Shown: positions 1 to 9,018 of the stretch, in pieces
Numbering within the stretch: position 1 is the stretch's first letter
How the letters are laid out: every line of letters starts with the position of its first letter
Source: CAZWTD01 sp964637345
GTDB taxonomy: Bacteria > Patescibacteriota > Patescibacteriia > HK-STAS-PATE-3
Length of the DNA stretch: 64,000 nucleotides
Reading direction: 5' to 3'
NCBI GenBank assembly: GCA_964637345.1
Contig: CAZWTD010000002.1
Span: forward strand, 1-64,000
Made by a program: the position numbers and the translations under genes
The notes under the pieces: model-generated
Told to the model about the DNA's origin: nothing
The model's database searches: none
The model's input: the letters and a program-made list of their open reading frames with translations, nothing else

Positions 1-1
1 T

Positions 2-391
2 GACAGCAGGCCAGATATCGTGTTAGATACTGTCCGGTAAGGGTTTAATGATCTGAATACGTGGTACACCAATTCGCGCGATACGATCTACTCGCATCCT
101 TTTATCACGGTAACGGGCATTGATAAGAAGAACAACTATATTGAAATTGGCGTAGAATCTTCAGAGGATATCCCTATACTCGAGCAGGCCTTAGTAGCGA
201 CAGGTATTCCAAGTGACGCTCTCTCAATCACTGTTCAGGAACGTTTCGTTACCGAATCTTCAGTGGAGAGTTCAGGCATACCCTTGCTAGGCCTCCTTGC
301 GGTGATCGGTGCCGTAGCCCTCGTGCTGGTATGGTTGTTCGTATTACGGCGCCGCAAGCGCTCAGGCCCGGATGCGGTTACGCAGAGGTGA
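2..391 (+). pseudogene. 3' part of a membrane-anchored protein gene with an in-frame stop
   Basis: Frame 2 is open from the window edge to an in-frame TAA at 38-40, then continues in the same frame to TGA at 389-391. No ATG follows the internal stop, and the reading (…DTVR-stop-GFNDLNTWYTN…) is continuous across it, so a single CAA or CAG to TAA change would explain it. The segment resembles the small alpha/beta domain found before or after serine-protease-like domains (…NNYIEIGVESSEDI…GIPSDALSITV…); this is weak recognition by pattern. It ends in one membrane helix and a basic tail (RRRKR). Function is unknown. The upstream part lies outside the window. A sequencing error is possible. Confidence 0.5.
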
Positions 392-1052
392 TACTGACCT
401 TCCCTTACGATACGGATATTCGCTTGTCCTGCTAGACCAATCGACTCTTTAGGTTCACGAGAGGCTTCCATTTCCCGGTCACGCCGCCCTCTTTTAGGAA
501 TTGTACTGGTTCAGTTTGTCTCTGGACGCGGAACGCTGCAAATTTCACTTCATTTCGGTAATAAAACCAAATCAGAAGACCGTGCTACAGTAGTTCCTAT
601 AGTCTTCATCACCCCCTGCCACATGATGATCTCTTGGTCGTCCGGCCCCGTTTCAAACTTTTCCTCGAGCTTGTCGAGAGGGAGAGCGCGAAACGGGGCC
701 TATTCTTTTACTCACGAAAATTTGATATACTTTCTACGGATAGTAAACGATACAGTCCGAGGTCACGGCTTCGGGCGGTTGAACTCTGACGTATTGAAGC
801 AGCCGGAATATCCGAAGATACGTTTTCGGATAGTGCGCTCTTCGTATGATCTAAACAAAGATTTGGTGTAACGTACTGGCGGAGTAGAGTCTCTTGAAAT
901 TTGGAATTATTCTCAGTCAGAGGTTGGTCAGTCTGTGTCGGAAAAAGCTGATCCGAGACGTATTGAGTGGTCATTTGCCATGAGTCGAGGTGGGCTCGAC
1001 GATTTCCGTCCGGAGCGTAGGCCGAAGGGGTGCACGTTTGGCGTTTTTTTGG
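392..1052. other. Intergenic region without a convincing gene
   Basis: About 700 bp between the broken gene and the next CDS. Open frames here have unlikely compositions and no start signals. The region holds a hairpin with 11-bp arms (GGCCCCGTTTC at 644-654, complement at 690-700) followed by TATTCTTTT, which resembles a terminator. It also has a TATACT motif near 733 and a small inverted repeat (ATCCGAA / TTCGGAT) near 808-830. A short RNA ending near 705 is possible but has no clear promoter. Confidence 0.45.
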
Positions 1053-1058
1053 TATACT
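1053..1058 (+). promoter_or_regulatory. -10 element (TATACT) of the 1092 gene
   Basis: TATACT is preceded by GG and a T-run. The start codon lies 33 nt downstream, so a short leader is expected. Confidence 0.5.
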
Positions 1059-1091
1059 TCCTTCGTTATTTTCTATTTGAAAGGTCATGCT

Positions 1092-1715
1092 ATGGAAGGG
1101 ACAACTGTTCAAATCAACCAAGCGGTTCAATACGGCTGGGCGACTGTAAAAAAGGACTTCTGGTATTTTGTCGGGCTCGCGGTGCTGTCTGGCATTATTA
1201 GCAATCTTACTGTTGACTGGGAGGATGGAAAAAGTCAGTGGAGCATTTTAAGTGTCTTCCTTTCGACGTGGATGACCTGCGGGACAACCGCTCTTGTGTT
1301 GAGCTATCAGCAAGGGAAGAAGCTCCCCTTAAGCGATCTCTTTACGCAGTTTAGGTATTTTTGGCGCGTCCTTGGGGCAACCCTGCTCGTCGGAATTATT
1401 GTTGGGATCGGCCTCGTGTTATTGATTGTCCCTGGGATTTATTTTGCGCTTCGTTTCGCCTTCGTGGTCCAGCTGATTGTCGATCGGAACTTGGGTATTA
1501 GCGAGGCAATGAGTGAGAGTACGAGGCTGACAAAAGGCAAGAAATTACCTCTTTTCGGCTTTGGACTAACGATGCTTGGCATTATGATTTTGGGCGCTAT
1601 TGTATTTGGCGTTGGGGTGTTTGTCGCGTTGCCTGTTGTCTGGTTGGCCACCGTTGCAGTGTATCGTCAGGTATCAGGTACCCCACAGACCGTGGGAGCT
1701 CCTATCGCAAAGTAA
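1092..1715 (+). CDS. Multi-pass membrane protein of unknown function
   Basis: 207 aa. There are hydrophobic segments near residues 20-38, 60-80, 95-120 and 155-185, joined by short polar loops. The arrangement (…GIGLVLLIVPGIYFALRFAFV… and a later …SESTRLTKGKK…) resembles the DUF975/glycerophosphodiester-phosphodiesterase-type integral membrane domain seen in many bacteria; that is inference from pattern only. The ATG at 1092 is chosen because it follows the TATACT promoter by 33 nt; longer in-frame readings run into the promoter. It is a single gene, ending before a bidirectional hairpin terminator shared with the convergent 1768 gene. Confidence 0.75.
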   Translation: MEGTTVQINQAVQYGWATVKKDFWYFVGLAVLSGIISNLTVDWEDGKSQWSILSVFLSTWMTCGTTALVLSYQQGKKLPLSDLFTQFRYFWRVLGATLLVGIIVGIGLVLLIVPGIYFALRFAFVVQLIVDRNLGISEAMSESTRLTKGKKLPLFGFGLTMLGIMILGAIVFGVGVFVALPVVWLATVAVYRQVSGTPQTVGAPIAK

Positions 1716-1732
1716 AAAGATACGACTAAAGC

Positions 1733-1756
1733 AAAACATGCCGTTAGGCATGTTTT
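1733..1756. terminator. Bidirectional intrinsic terminator
   Basis: Arms AAAACATGCC (1733-1742) and GGCATGTTTT (1747-1756) with a GTTA loop. The T-run is part of the stem on both strands, fitting its place between convergent genes ending at 1715 and 1768. Confidence 0.75.
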
Positions 1757-1767
1757 GTGTTGAACCT

Positions 1768-2892
1768 TTAGCGGCGGTAGGTTTTTGGATTGTTGAAGGT
1801 GTAGGGTGTTTGACAGGGCCCTTGTTGTTTTTCAATTCTAAGGGTCCGGCTATCAACGAGTCGGATGAGGAAGTGGACGTTTGAATTCTCCTGATCTTGG
1901 TAGCAGTATTTTGTGGTGCTCGGGGTGATTGTTTCAAAAGCACGGTTGAAGGTGCCAGATTGCCGCGGGGAGAATCGAACGGTACGAGCAGATGCTACAA
2001 TTCCGCCGATCGAGAGAATCCCAGTTCGTCCGTCTCGGTTATCGTACCCGAGCGTGAGTTCTTTTTTCCATCCGGCCGGGTTGTCTTGCGCGTTCCCGTA
2101 GAACCAATTCCCGCGCAAGGTCCCGGCCTTATCCGGTGTAAGGGTTCCACAGAGCGGAGCCTTTGTCCGCGGGGCGCCGAGATCGCCGAGCTTAGCGGTC
2201 AATCGGTTTCTCACCGTTGTCGTGAAGTATTTAATCGGACAAGTCGTTTTAAATAAATCCGTATTGGGATATCGGTTCGGGTTGGCGAATTTGGATCGCA
2301 GATTAACGCGGGTATCGAAGGTCCAAAGGTCGAGCGCGTGGGAAACTCTTCCTCCCACTGTCCCGATTTTTATCCCATTCTTCATCTCGATCGCTACTTG
2401 CTTCGAGCAGGTTTTAACCTTATTGCCAACCGCGTTTGATTCATAGGTTTGGCAAGAGTCCCAATTTTTTAACTTTGCCTTGAGTGTTTCCGTGAGGCTT
2501 GAAAGATGGCCAAAACGGCCAGTGAGCTGATCGCAGACTCCGAAGGTGAAGGAGTAGTCCCTCGCGAGCACGGTTGTATCCTGATAGTACGTTGTCGAAC
2601 TGACTGAGGTTACGGTTATTGTCCCCGGGGCGTAGACGTTTTTAGCTTCTGTGTTCCCGTTTTCGTCTTGTTCCAACATGAAGTAAACGTGGTCGGTCGG
2701 AATGGTGTGGTCTGGGGGGTTGAAATTTCCGAGCGGCAGGATATTTGTAAAATCGGCGTTCCGCATCGGAGCGGTTTTAAAGGGCGCGGCTGGGCAGGTC
2801 GCAGCCGAACTCGGACGAAAAGCCAACAGGACGAAAGCCGCCACTAAAGCGCTTATGTACAGGCTTATTTTGAGAGATGTGGGTTTATTCAT
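1768..2892 (-). CDS. Secreted protein with an M23-like (LysM-peptidase-type) fold, probably degenerate
   Basis: 374 aa. Residues 1-30 form a signal peptide (basic N-terminus, hydrophobic core, …PSSAA). The middle has a pattern like M23 peptidases: an acidic/aromatic stretch (DHVYFMLEQ), then …VYAPGTITV…, then …FGVCDQLTGRFGHLSSL…. The GHLSSL resembles the YGHLS motif near the active site, but the classical HxxxD and HxH zinc-ligand motifs are not clear, so catalytic activity is doubtful. A C-terminal domain follows (…LRGNWFYGN…, about 120 aa) containing two Cys. The start is the Met opening the signal peptide; an upstream Met would add 18 polar residues. Likely extracytoplasmic. Confidence 0.65.
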   Translation of the reverse strand: MNKPTSLKISLYISALVAAFVLLAFRPSSAATCPAAPFKTAPMRNADFTNILPLGNFNPPDHTIPTDHVYFMLEQDENGNTEAKNVYAPGTITVTSVSSTTYYQDTTVLARDYSFTFGVCDQLTGRFGHLSSLTETLKAKLKNWDSCQTYESNAVGNKVKTCSKQVAIEMKNGIKIGTVGGRVSHALDLWTFDTRVNLRSKFANPNRYPNTDLFKTTCPIKYFTTTVRNRLTAKLGDLGAPRTKAPLCGTLTPDKAGTLRGNWFYGNAQDNPAGWKKELTLGYDNRDGRTGILSIGGIVASARTVRFSPRQSGTFNRAFETITPSTTKYCYQDQENSNVHFLIRLVDSRTLRIEKQQGPCQTPYTFNNPKTYRR

Positions 2893-3000
2893 TTCCGTAT
2901 CTTCAGCATAAAGCTTGCCCCTTTGGTCCGCAAGTAGCGTTCCCAACTGGATGGCGATTCCTCACCTGAGCTTCGTGGTGCAATTTTTAGAATATCCTGA

Positions 3001-3014
3001 TAGAATATAGGGGC
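3001..3014 (+). promoter_or_regulatory. -10 element just upstream of the 3015 gene
   Basis: TAGAAT at 3001-3006 leaves 8 nt before the ATG at 3015, so the transcript would be leaderless. No good -35 is seen at 17 bp. Confidence 0.4.
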
Positions 3015-3233
3015 ATGAGAATTTCCCAACGGGTTGAAAAAATTACTGCAGTTACAATTGTGGGACTTGTTGTTGCTGCGCCAAGCTACGCCTATCTTGA
3101 TCCGGGGAGTGGGAGCTTTCTTACCCAGGTTGTTGTCGCCTCGATCGTCGGCGGCCTTGTTGCGTTTCGGTCCTCTCTCCGACGCAGCCTCGACTGGCTT
3201 CGGTCGAGGGTTTCGAAGCGGCCTAAGCAATAG
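3015..3233 (+). CDS. Small membrane protein of the YLDPGSGS family
   Basis: 72 aa. A signal-like hydrophobic segment (residues 10-27) is followed by the signature YLDPGSGSFLTQVV, a second hydrophobic helix, and a basic tail. The signature is typical of small membrane proteins found beside extracellular polysaccharide or lipid-modification genes. It is followed 2 nt later by the methyltransferase-like gene, which overlaps the sulfatase gene by 4 nt, so the three are surely one operon. The function of the family is not known to me. Confidence 0.8.
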   Translation: MRISQRVEKITAVTIVGLVVAAPSYAYLDPGSGSFLTQVVVASIVGGLVAFRSSLRRSLDWLRSRVSKRPKQ

Positions 3234-3235
3234 CT

Positions 3236-4603
3236 GTGGATTCCTCGGGTTTTCGCGAACCGAGCTCGTTTCGTGATCCGAGCGGTTTTGTGTTTCGGCG
3301 CAACGGGGTTCTCTATCGACAGATTAACCGGCTGGGAGCTGCGGATTTTGATGCGCTTGAGGGGCGAGGAATTTTCCAAGAAGCGGCTAAGCGAGGATTC
3401 CTCCTTCCCTTCGAGGCAGTCGACGAGGCGCCGTTAGAACCCGGACAGGCGGCTCGAGTGATTCGACCAACGCTCGTTCCCTTCATTTCCTATCCCTACG
3501 AATGGTCGTTTACGCAACTCAAGCAAGCCGCCCTACTAACGATCGACACTCAACGCTGGCTGATTGAGCAGGGCGCAAGCTTGAAAGACGCGAGTGCCTA
3601 TAATGTACAGTTTTTTGGGAATCGGCCAGTTCTCATTGACCACGTATCAGTCGTGTCCGCTGAACCAGGACACCCATGGGTTGCGTATCGTCAGTTTTGT
3701 GAACATTTTCTCGCCCCGCTCGCGCTCATGGCGTATCGAGATATTCGACTCAGCCAGCTTCTTCGTGTCCATCTTGATGGCGTCCCACTCGATGAAGCGA
3801 GCCGGCTTTTGCCCTGGCGAACAAGGTTGTCGACTGGCCTTCTTGCCCACATTCATTTTCATGCTCGGAATCAGCGAGTACTCGCGTCGTCTGGTTCGGG
3901 ACGTGAAGTGCGGATCGCTCCATCTCACCTGCGGGCCTTGCTCAACCACCTGCGAGAAACCGTTGAGCGTTTGCGGTGGGAGCCACGGGGGACTGAATGG
4001 GCAGAGTATTACGACCATACGAATTACTCTGATATTGCCGCCCAAGCGAAAGAGCGTCTGGTTCAGGAGTGGGCAGGAACGCTACCAAGTGGACGAGTCC
4101 TTGACCTTGGAGCAAATACGGGCGTGTACAGCCGAGCTGTTACTCGGTTGGGCCGATCAGTTGTAGCGGTTGATAACGATCCGGCGGCTGTTGAGCGCCT
4201 CGTACGCGGTCTAGAGGGTGAGTTGATTCTTCCTCTTGTCGTTGATGTTGTTAATCCGAGTCCGGCGCTTGGGTGGGGGAACGAGGAACGGCAATCCTTT
4301 CTTGAACGAGCCCCTTCACAGCTTGTCCTCGGACTTGCGCTTATTCACCATCTGGCGATTAGTAATAATACTCCGCTTGATGCAATAGCCCGGCTTTTTG
4401 CCCGGTTGGGAGACTTTGCGATTGTTGAGTTTGTTCCGAAGACCGATTCGCAAGTCCAAAAACTCTTCCGTTCCCGGCCTGATATTTTCCCTGAGTATAC
4501 GATTGAGGGATTTGAGCGTGCTTTTGCAATGTTGTTTCGCATACGAGCGGCCGAGACGCTGCCGGAGTCTGAACGACGCTTGTATTTCTTTGAACGACGA
4601 TGA
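3236..4603 (+). CDS. SAM-dependent methyltransferase-like protein (nodulation NoeA-type)
   Basis: 455 aa, GTG start 2 nt after the preceding stop. The N-terminal ~230 residues are a kinase-fold-like region (…RVIRPTLVPFISYPYEWSF…ASAYNVQFFGNRPVLIDHVS…), where the DHVS step resembles the metal-binding DFD/DxD step of aminoglycoside-phosphotransferase folds. The C-terminal half holds a Rossmann methyltransferase core: GRVLDLGANTGVYSR (motif I, about residue 283) and VAVDNDPAAVE. The family commonly sits between a YLDPGSGS protein and a sulfatase. Target unknown; by context an envelope glycan or lipid. Confidence 0.75.
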   Translation: MDSSGFREPSSFRDPSGFVFRRNGVLYRQINRLGAADFDALEGRGIFQEAAKRGFLLPFEAVDEAPLEPGQAARVIRPTLVPFISYPYEWSFTQLKQAALLTIDTQRWLIEQGASLKDASAYNVQFFGNRPVLIDHVSVVSAEPGHPWVAYRQFCEHFLAPLALMAYRDIRLSQLLRVHLDGVPLDEASRLLPWRTRLSTGLLAHIHFHARNQRVLASSGSGREVRIAPSHLRALLNHLRETVERLRWEPRGTEWAEYYDHTNYSDIAAQAKERLVQEWAGTLPSGRVLDLGANTGVYSRAVTRLGRSVVAVDNDPAAVERLVRGLEGELILPLVVDVVNPSPALGWGNEERQSFLERAPSQLVLGLALIHHLAISNNTPLDAIARLFARLGDFAIVEFVPKTDSQVQKLFRSRPDIFPEYTIEGFERAFAMLFRIRAAETLPESERRLYFFERR

Positions 4604-6225
4604 GGCGAATTCGCTCAGGTATTCTAGCGCTCCTTCCCATAGTGTCTTTCGCCGCCTTCCCGGCCCTCACGCTACTCGCTCAAAATCCCGAAGAAGCCCG
4701 TCCTGAAATGCTGGCGCACCCAGTTGCTTTTCTTAGCGCGCTCGGGATTCTTGTCTGGTTGTTTATAGCCGCGATAACAAAAAAACCAAAGGCTGCAGCA
4801 GTGATAGTTTCGGTATTACTATTATTGTCATTTTCTTTTCAACATCTCGCAGACGCATTTCGTCTTCCGATAGGAAAGGATCTTTCTTTTGTTGTGTGGT
4901 GTATTGGATTGTTCGGAGCGTCATGGTTAGCGATGCACTCGCGTTTTGGTAAACTGGCTTTTCAGGTGATTCTTGGCATGGGTCTTGTCCTTGTGTTGAT
5001 GTCTGGTATTCGGGTTATTTGGCAGCAGCTCAATAAAGACCATAGAGCCGTGAATCCATTTGATCTCCATCTCGTCGTACCGCCGACCTCCAAGGCGGCG
5101 GAGAATCTACCGGATGTTTATTTTCTCATTTTTGATCGCTATGCTAATGAGCCGAATCTTCAGCGGTACGTTGGGCTAGATAATACGCCTTTCCTCGATG
5201 CATTAACGGAGCGGGGATTTCAAGTTGATCCGACGAGTCGCTCGAATTATCCGATTACGCTTCTATCACTAGCTTCAACGCTAAACTTCGATTTTCATAA
5301 CGATTTAGTAGAGCAATACGGAACAGGTAATGCGCCGGCCGAGCCGCTCTATGAAAAATTAGGTCAGTCTGCAGTAGCCAGGGCATTTCAATCCCAAGGG
5401 TATCAGTATATCCATGTTGGTTCTTGGTGGACACCCACGCGCACGAGTCCGATAGCCGATATCAACCTTACGCTGACGACCGTATCAGATTTTTCTATCA
5501 TGCTTTACGAGAATTCAGTTTTTCCTTTCTTAACTGATCGCTTTCATCTTTCTCAGTTTGGTTTTCATGATCTCTTTCGTCGAACGGTTCATGCCGCTCA
5601 GGCGAAATATCAATTTTCTGCTTTGGAACAAATTCCGAAGGATCCTGAGCCGACATTTACCTTCGCCCACATGCTACTTCCTCACCGTCCATATGTTTTT
5701 AATGCTGATGGAACTGAGGTTTCAATTTCCGAAGGTGCAAAGAGGGGCGGAATAGTGAACTATCGAAATCAAATACAGTACGCAAATACTCGCATCGTCG
5801 AGCTTGTAGATCGCTTGATTGCTGCCTCCCCGGAACCCCCGTTGATTATTCTCCAGGCTGATGAAGGTCCGTATCCGGCTCGTTATAACGACAATGGAGA
5901 TGAGTATAGTTTAAGCTGGTCCGATGCGACCGATGAGGAGCTTCGACTCAAAACAGGCATTTTGAATGCATGGTACCTTCCAGAGAAGTATCGAGCTCAG
6001 GGAAGAATTCCCCATACACCCGTGAATACATTTCGGGAGGTTTTTCGACTTCTGTTTGGGGCCGATTTGCCTTGGAGGCCGGATACGACATATATATATC
6101 CCGATAAGAGACAGCCGTATCGTTTCATTGATGTGACTGATCGAATGAGCACTGAGCTGCCTGATTGTTTGATCGATGACGGGTGTTTCTCTGACCAGAA
6201 TCCTGGAGTTGAGGCCGACCATTAG
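4600..6225 (+). CDS. Membrane-anchored sulfatase/phosphoglycerol-transferase-like enzyme
   Basis: 541 aa; starts by ATGA overlap with the methyltransferase. About four or five membrane helices fill residues 1-150. An extracytoplasmic alkaline-phosphatase-superfamily domain follows, beginning DVYFLIFDRYANEPNL, with the metal-binding Asp in the FDRYAN step. Later conserved steps are HMLLPHRPY and LIILQADEGP (about residues 350-430). The arrangement resembles LtaS/sulfatase-like proteins that transfer or remove phospho- or sulfo-groups on envelope polymers. Substrate unknown. Ends about 40 bp before the MFS gene, with the MFS promoter in between. Confidence 0.8.
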   Translation: MRRIRSGILALLPIVSFAAFPALTLLAQNPEEARPEMLAHPVAFLSALGILVWLFIAAITKKPKAAAVIVSVLLLLSFSFQHLADAFRLPIGKDLSFVVWCIGLFGASWLAMHSRFGKLAFQVILGMGLVLVLMSGIRVIWQQLNKDHRAVNPFDLHLVVPPTSKAAENLPDVYFLIFDRYANEPNLQRYVGLDNTPFLDALTERGFQVDPTSRSNYPITLLSLASTLNFDFHNDLVEQYGTGNAPAEPLYEKLGQSAVARAFQSQGYQYIHVGSWWTPTRTSPIADINLTLTTVSDFSIMLYENSVFPFLTDRFHLSQFGFHDLFRRTVHAAQAKYQFSALEQIPKDPEPTFTFAHMLLPHRPYVFNADGTEVSISEGAKRGGIVNYRNQIQYANTRIVELVDRLIAASPEPPLIILQADEGPYPARYNDNGDEYSLSWSDATDEELRLKTGILNAWYLPEKYRAQGRIPHTPVNTFREVFRLLFGADLPWRPDTTYIYPDKRQPYRFIDVTDRMSTELPDCLIDDGCFSDQNPGVEADH

Positions 6226-6230
6226 CCTGC

Positions 6231-6259
6231 TTGCCCGCTTTTTTTAGGCAACGTACAAT
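6231..6259 (+). promoter_or_regulatory. Promoter of the MFS-reductase operon (leaderless)
   Basis: -35 TTGCCC at 6231-6236, 17-bp spacer, -10 TACAAT at 6254-6259. The GTG start at 6266 is 6 nt from the -10, so the first transcribed base should be at or next to the start codon. Confidence 0.65.
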
Positions 6260-6265
6260 AAGCGC

Positions 6266-7441
6266 GTGCCACGCTTTCATCTCCGATTCCGAATTCGCCG
6301 CGACCGGCCCTTAGCGCTCATCTACGTTCTTACGCTTTTGACGCAGCTTGGGTACGGGATGATTACCCCCTTTTTAGCGGTGTATTTCGGCGGCTTTGTT
6401 TCGATTGAGCTGGTCGGAGTCATCCTCGCGGGGATCTACGCGGTGACCGTTTTGGCGAATATTTTCGGGGCGAGCATAATCGAGCGGCTGCACGAACGGC
6501 GCTCTCTTGGGTATGCTCTCGCCGGGGCAAGTGTTGCGATTGGCGTTCTCGGTTTTGTCAGCCATATTTCCGGGATCATTGTGCTCTTCTCTCTCTACGC
6601 CTTCCTATTGACCCTGGTGCTCTTTAATATCGACCTCTACGTAAAGCACTATTCAGAGCAATCGAGCTTGGCCGGGAACGAAGGGAAATTAGGAGTCTTT
6701 GGAAATTTGGGCTGGCTGCTCGGACCGATCATCGGTTCGGCTGTCGTTGTTGAGTTCGGCCTTTCAGCGACCTTTCTTGCTTGCGGGATTGCGACACTTC
6801 TCGGATTCATTCTCTTTATCGAGGCTCGACCGCATGACGTCGAGCGTGTGATGCAACCGCATCAGTCTTTTTTCGCTTCATTACGTTCATACATGAAGGA
6901 TCAGGAGTTGAGAAAGTTATATGTTGTATCATTTGGTTTAAGTTTTTTGTATGCGGCCTGGAATTTTGTTCCGCTTCTTCTCGTCGATCGAGGTCTCTCG
7001 CTTGGTTCGCTGGGAATTGTCTATGGACCAAGTGCTTTACCCTGGGTCTTATTTGAATATCCTGTTGGACGCCTTGCTGACCGCAAATATGGAGAAAAAG
7101 TGTTTATCGTTACTGGGTTTGGCTTGATGGTTCTTGCTTCATTTTCCTTTAGCGTTCTCGCGTCGCTTGCCTGGCTCATTGGAGCGCTTGTTCTTGGGAT
7201 TATTGGATCAAGCCTCATCGAACGAACTCAGGCCGCTGCGTTCTTTCGGAGAGTAGGGGATGATGACGTCGAACGGATTAGCGTATGGCGAACCTCAAGC
7301 GGCTTAGCATTGATTCTCGGTCCGCTTTCGGCCGCCGCTGTCAGCTCCTTTGTTCCGCTGCCGTTTTTCTTTATGATTGTCGGACTCTTGGGTTTGCTTT
7401 TTCTCGCGACTGCTCTCGGGCTTCGTTCCTCCCGTCCATGA
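6266..7441 (+). CDS. Major facilitator superfamily transporter
   Basis: 391 aa, about 12 predicted membrane helices in two halves, with the loop after helix 6 near residues 188-215. Features are the N-terminal LTLLTQLGYGMITPFLAVY helix and short basic cytoplasmic loops such as RLADRKYGEK, corresponding to motif A. Substrate cannot be told. The GTG start at 6266 fits the promoter immediately upstream. The gene overlaps the flavin reductase by ATGA, so the two are co-expressed and perhaps work on one compound. Confidence 0.85.
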   Translation: MPRFHLRFRIRRDRPLALIYVLTLLTQLGYGMITPFLAVYFGGFVSIELVGVILAGIYAVTVLANIFGASIIERLHERRSLGYALAGASVAIGVLGFVSHISGIIVLFSLYAFLLTLVLFNIDLYVKHYSEQSSLAGNEGKLGVFGNLGWLLGPIIGSAVVVEFGLSATFLACGIATLLGFILFIEARPHDVERVMQPHQSFFASLRSYMKDQELRKLYVVSFGLSFLYAAWNFVPLLLVDRGLSLGSLGIVYGPSALPWVLFEYPVGRLADRKYGEKVFIVTGFGLMVLASFSFSVLASLAWLIGALVLGIIGSSLIERTQAAAFFRRVGDDDVERISVWRTSSGLALILGPLSAAAVSSFVPLPFFFMIVGLLGLLFLATALGLRSSRP

Positions 7442-8151
7442 TTCAGGATTTCAAGCTTGTTGAACGCGTGATCGAAACGCCGAGCGTGTGCACTCTTCGG
7501 CTAGTTCCAAAGGGCACGGAGGAGTACAGCTACCGCGCTGGCACCTTTGCGCTGGTATCGATACCAGGCTCAGATATTCCCGCCCGGGCTTTTTCATTTT
7601 CCTCAGCGCCCAGCGACCCTTTCGTTGAACTCACAATCGAACGAACTGGGAAGATGACGACGGCGCTTCATGAGCTTCCGCTGGGATCGCTGTTGAGACT
7701 CAATGGTCCTCGCGGTCGATTCACTCTTCCGGACGAACTCTCGGGCCCCGTCCTTATGGTGGCCGGAGGATCGGGAATTGCGCCGCTTCGGTCTATGCTC
7801 CGGTCGCTCAAGCGCCATTCACGCCTTCCACCCATTACCTTGCTCTATAGCGTCCAGAGCCCCTCGGAGATTATCTTCCGCTCTGAGCTCGAGCAGATTT
7901 CGGAAAACATGGAAGGGTTGACCTACGTGCCAACAGTCACTCGTCCAAGCACTGAAGTCGACTGGTTAGGCCGGGTAGGACGGATTGACAAACAGACCCT
8001 TGCGACACAGCTTCCTGTCCATAAATCTCTCGAGGTCTTTGTGTGCGGCTCGCCAGCCTTCGTTTTTGCCATGATTCAGTACCTCCGCGAACTCGGAATA
8101 GAACGTGAACGCATTCGAACCGAGCAGTGGCTTCAGCCAGAGCTTGAGTAG
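7438..8151 (+). CDS. Ferredoxin-NADP reductase family FAD/NAD(P)H oxidoreductase
   Basis: 237 aa. N-terminal FAD-binding beta-barrel with RAFSFSS (residues 50-56), the family's RxYS site. The C-terminal NAD(P)-binding domain has GGSGIAP (110-116), TLLYSV and VFVCGSPAF near residue 205. No iron-sulfur Cys cluster is present, so electrons would pass to a separate partner. Starts by ATGA overlap with the MFS gene; longer in-frame starts would lie inside that gene. Partner and substrate unknown. Confidence 0.85.
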   Translation: MIQDFKLVERVIETPSVCTLRLVPKGTEEYSYRAGTFALVSIPGSDIPARAFSFSSAPSDPFVELTIERTGKMTTALHELPLGSLLRLNGPRGRFTLPDELSGPVLMVAGGSGIAPLRSMLRSLKRHSRLPPITLLYSVQSPSEIIFRSELEQISENMEGLTYVPTVTRPSTEVDWLGRVGRIDKQTLATQLPVHKSLEVFVCGSPAFVFAMIQYLRELGIERERIRTEQWLQPELE

Positions 8152-8204
8152 ACGGGTCGACTGGTATTTGGTACCATGACAGCGAAATCGCTAACGTAAC
8201 CCCC

Positions 8205-8834
8205 ATGAATGAAACACAAGGCCAGTCTCAACCATCCCGCCCTTTGACCTGGGTGGTTATTGCCCTCGTGGTGCTCATCTTGATTGTGTTAACGGTCGTC
8301 TTTATCCTTTGGCGCGATCGTTTGACTGGGGATGAAAATGGCAACACCAACGCGGTGAATCAGACATCGAACACCTCAGCGACGAATACAAACAGCGTTA
8401 CGAACAGCGATTCGGGATCTTCGAACACCAACACGGTTGTTGCCGATAGCGAAGTCCTATATGCCAATCCTCAGTTTGGATATTCTGTTCGCTACGCTGA
8501 TCCCGACCGAAGCCTTATAACGACCTCGACAAGTAATACTGCCGAGCAGCTCTATAGCGGGTGGACTCTGGAAAGCGGAGAGGGAGTGATTATCGCGATT
8601 GATGTCTTTCCGAAAGAAGGGGCGGCAGGAGTATTTACAGACCGTGGGTACGCTGTTACGGATGACACTGTTGAGCTGGGAAACGTTACTGCGAATATTC
8701 TCACGATCGATGGCGTAAAAAAGGGGTATCGGGTTGAGTATGGGAATTACGTATTCGTTCTTCGCTCAGACGCGGTACTTGGCGACGGTTCGTCGGCTGA
8801 TTTCGAAACCATCGCGAAGACCTTTCTCTTTTAG
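8205..8834 (+). CDS. Single-pass membrane protein with Asn/Thr-rich linker
   Basis: 209 aa. Residues 1-20 are cytoplasmic, 21-42 form a membrane helix, and 48-80 are a low-complexity Asn/Thr/Ser linker (repeats of the NTN type). An exported domain of about 125 aa follows, with alternating beta-like strands (…YANPQFGYSVRYADP…). The linker style recurs in the proteins at 55987 and 63488 and is common in Patescibacteria exported proteins. The C-terminal domain has a PsbP/MOG1-like flavour, which I cannot confirm. Function unknown. Confidence 0.7.
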   Translation: MNETQGQSQPSRPLTWVVIALVVLILIVLTVVFILWRDRLTGDENGNTNAVNQTSNTSATNTNSVTNSDSGSSNTNTVVADSEVLYANPQFGYSVRYADPDRSLITTSTSNTAEQLYSGWTLESGEGVIIAIDVFPKEGAAGVFTDRGYAVTDDTVELGNVTANILTIDGVKKGYRVEYGNYVFVLRSDAVLGDGSSADFETIAKTFLF

Positions 8835-8844
8835 GTCTCTACGG

Positions 8845-8873
8845 TTGACGAAGGATGAGCAAGGGCGTACACT
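8845..8873 (+). promoter_or_regulatory. tRNA-Pro promoter
   Basis: -35 TTGACG (8845-8850), 17-bp spacer, -10 TACACT (8868-8873). The expected start near 8880 gives a 5' leader of about 37 nt before the mature tRNA. Confidence 0.7.
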
Positions 8874-8916
8874 GCCTGCGTTTTCTTGAACCTGAAGAAT
8901 TGGAGGCTTGCCTGGC

Positions 8917-8992
8917 CGGGGTGTAGCGCAGTTGGTAGCGCGCATCGTTCGGGACGATGAGGCCCGGGGTTCGAGTCCCCGCACCCCGACCA
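8917..8992 (+). tRNA. tRNA-Pro (anticodon CGG), CCA encoded
   Basis: A full cloverleaf can be drawn. The acceptor CGGGGTG (8917-8923) pairs with CACCCCG (8982-8988). D arm GCGC/GCGC. Anticodon stem CATCG/CGATG with loop TTCGGGA. T arm CGGGG-TTCGAGT-CCCCG. Discriminator A, then encoded CCA at 8990-8992. The body is 73 nt plus CCA. A weak hairpin (ACAAG-CTTC-CTTGT) follows at 8994-9007. Confidence 0.97.
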
Positions 8993-9018
8993 GACAAGCT
9001 TCCTTGTGTTTATCAAAT

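Noticed and set aside
708..1130. Minus-strand open frame of 140 codons in the first intergenic region
   Set aside because: It crosses the promoter of the 1092 gene, has no start signal and no protein-like composition.
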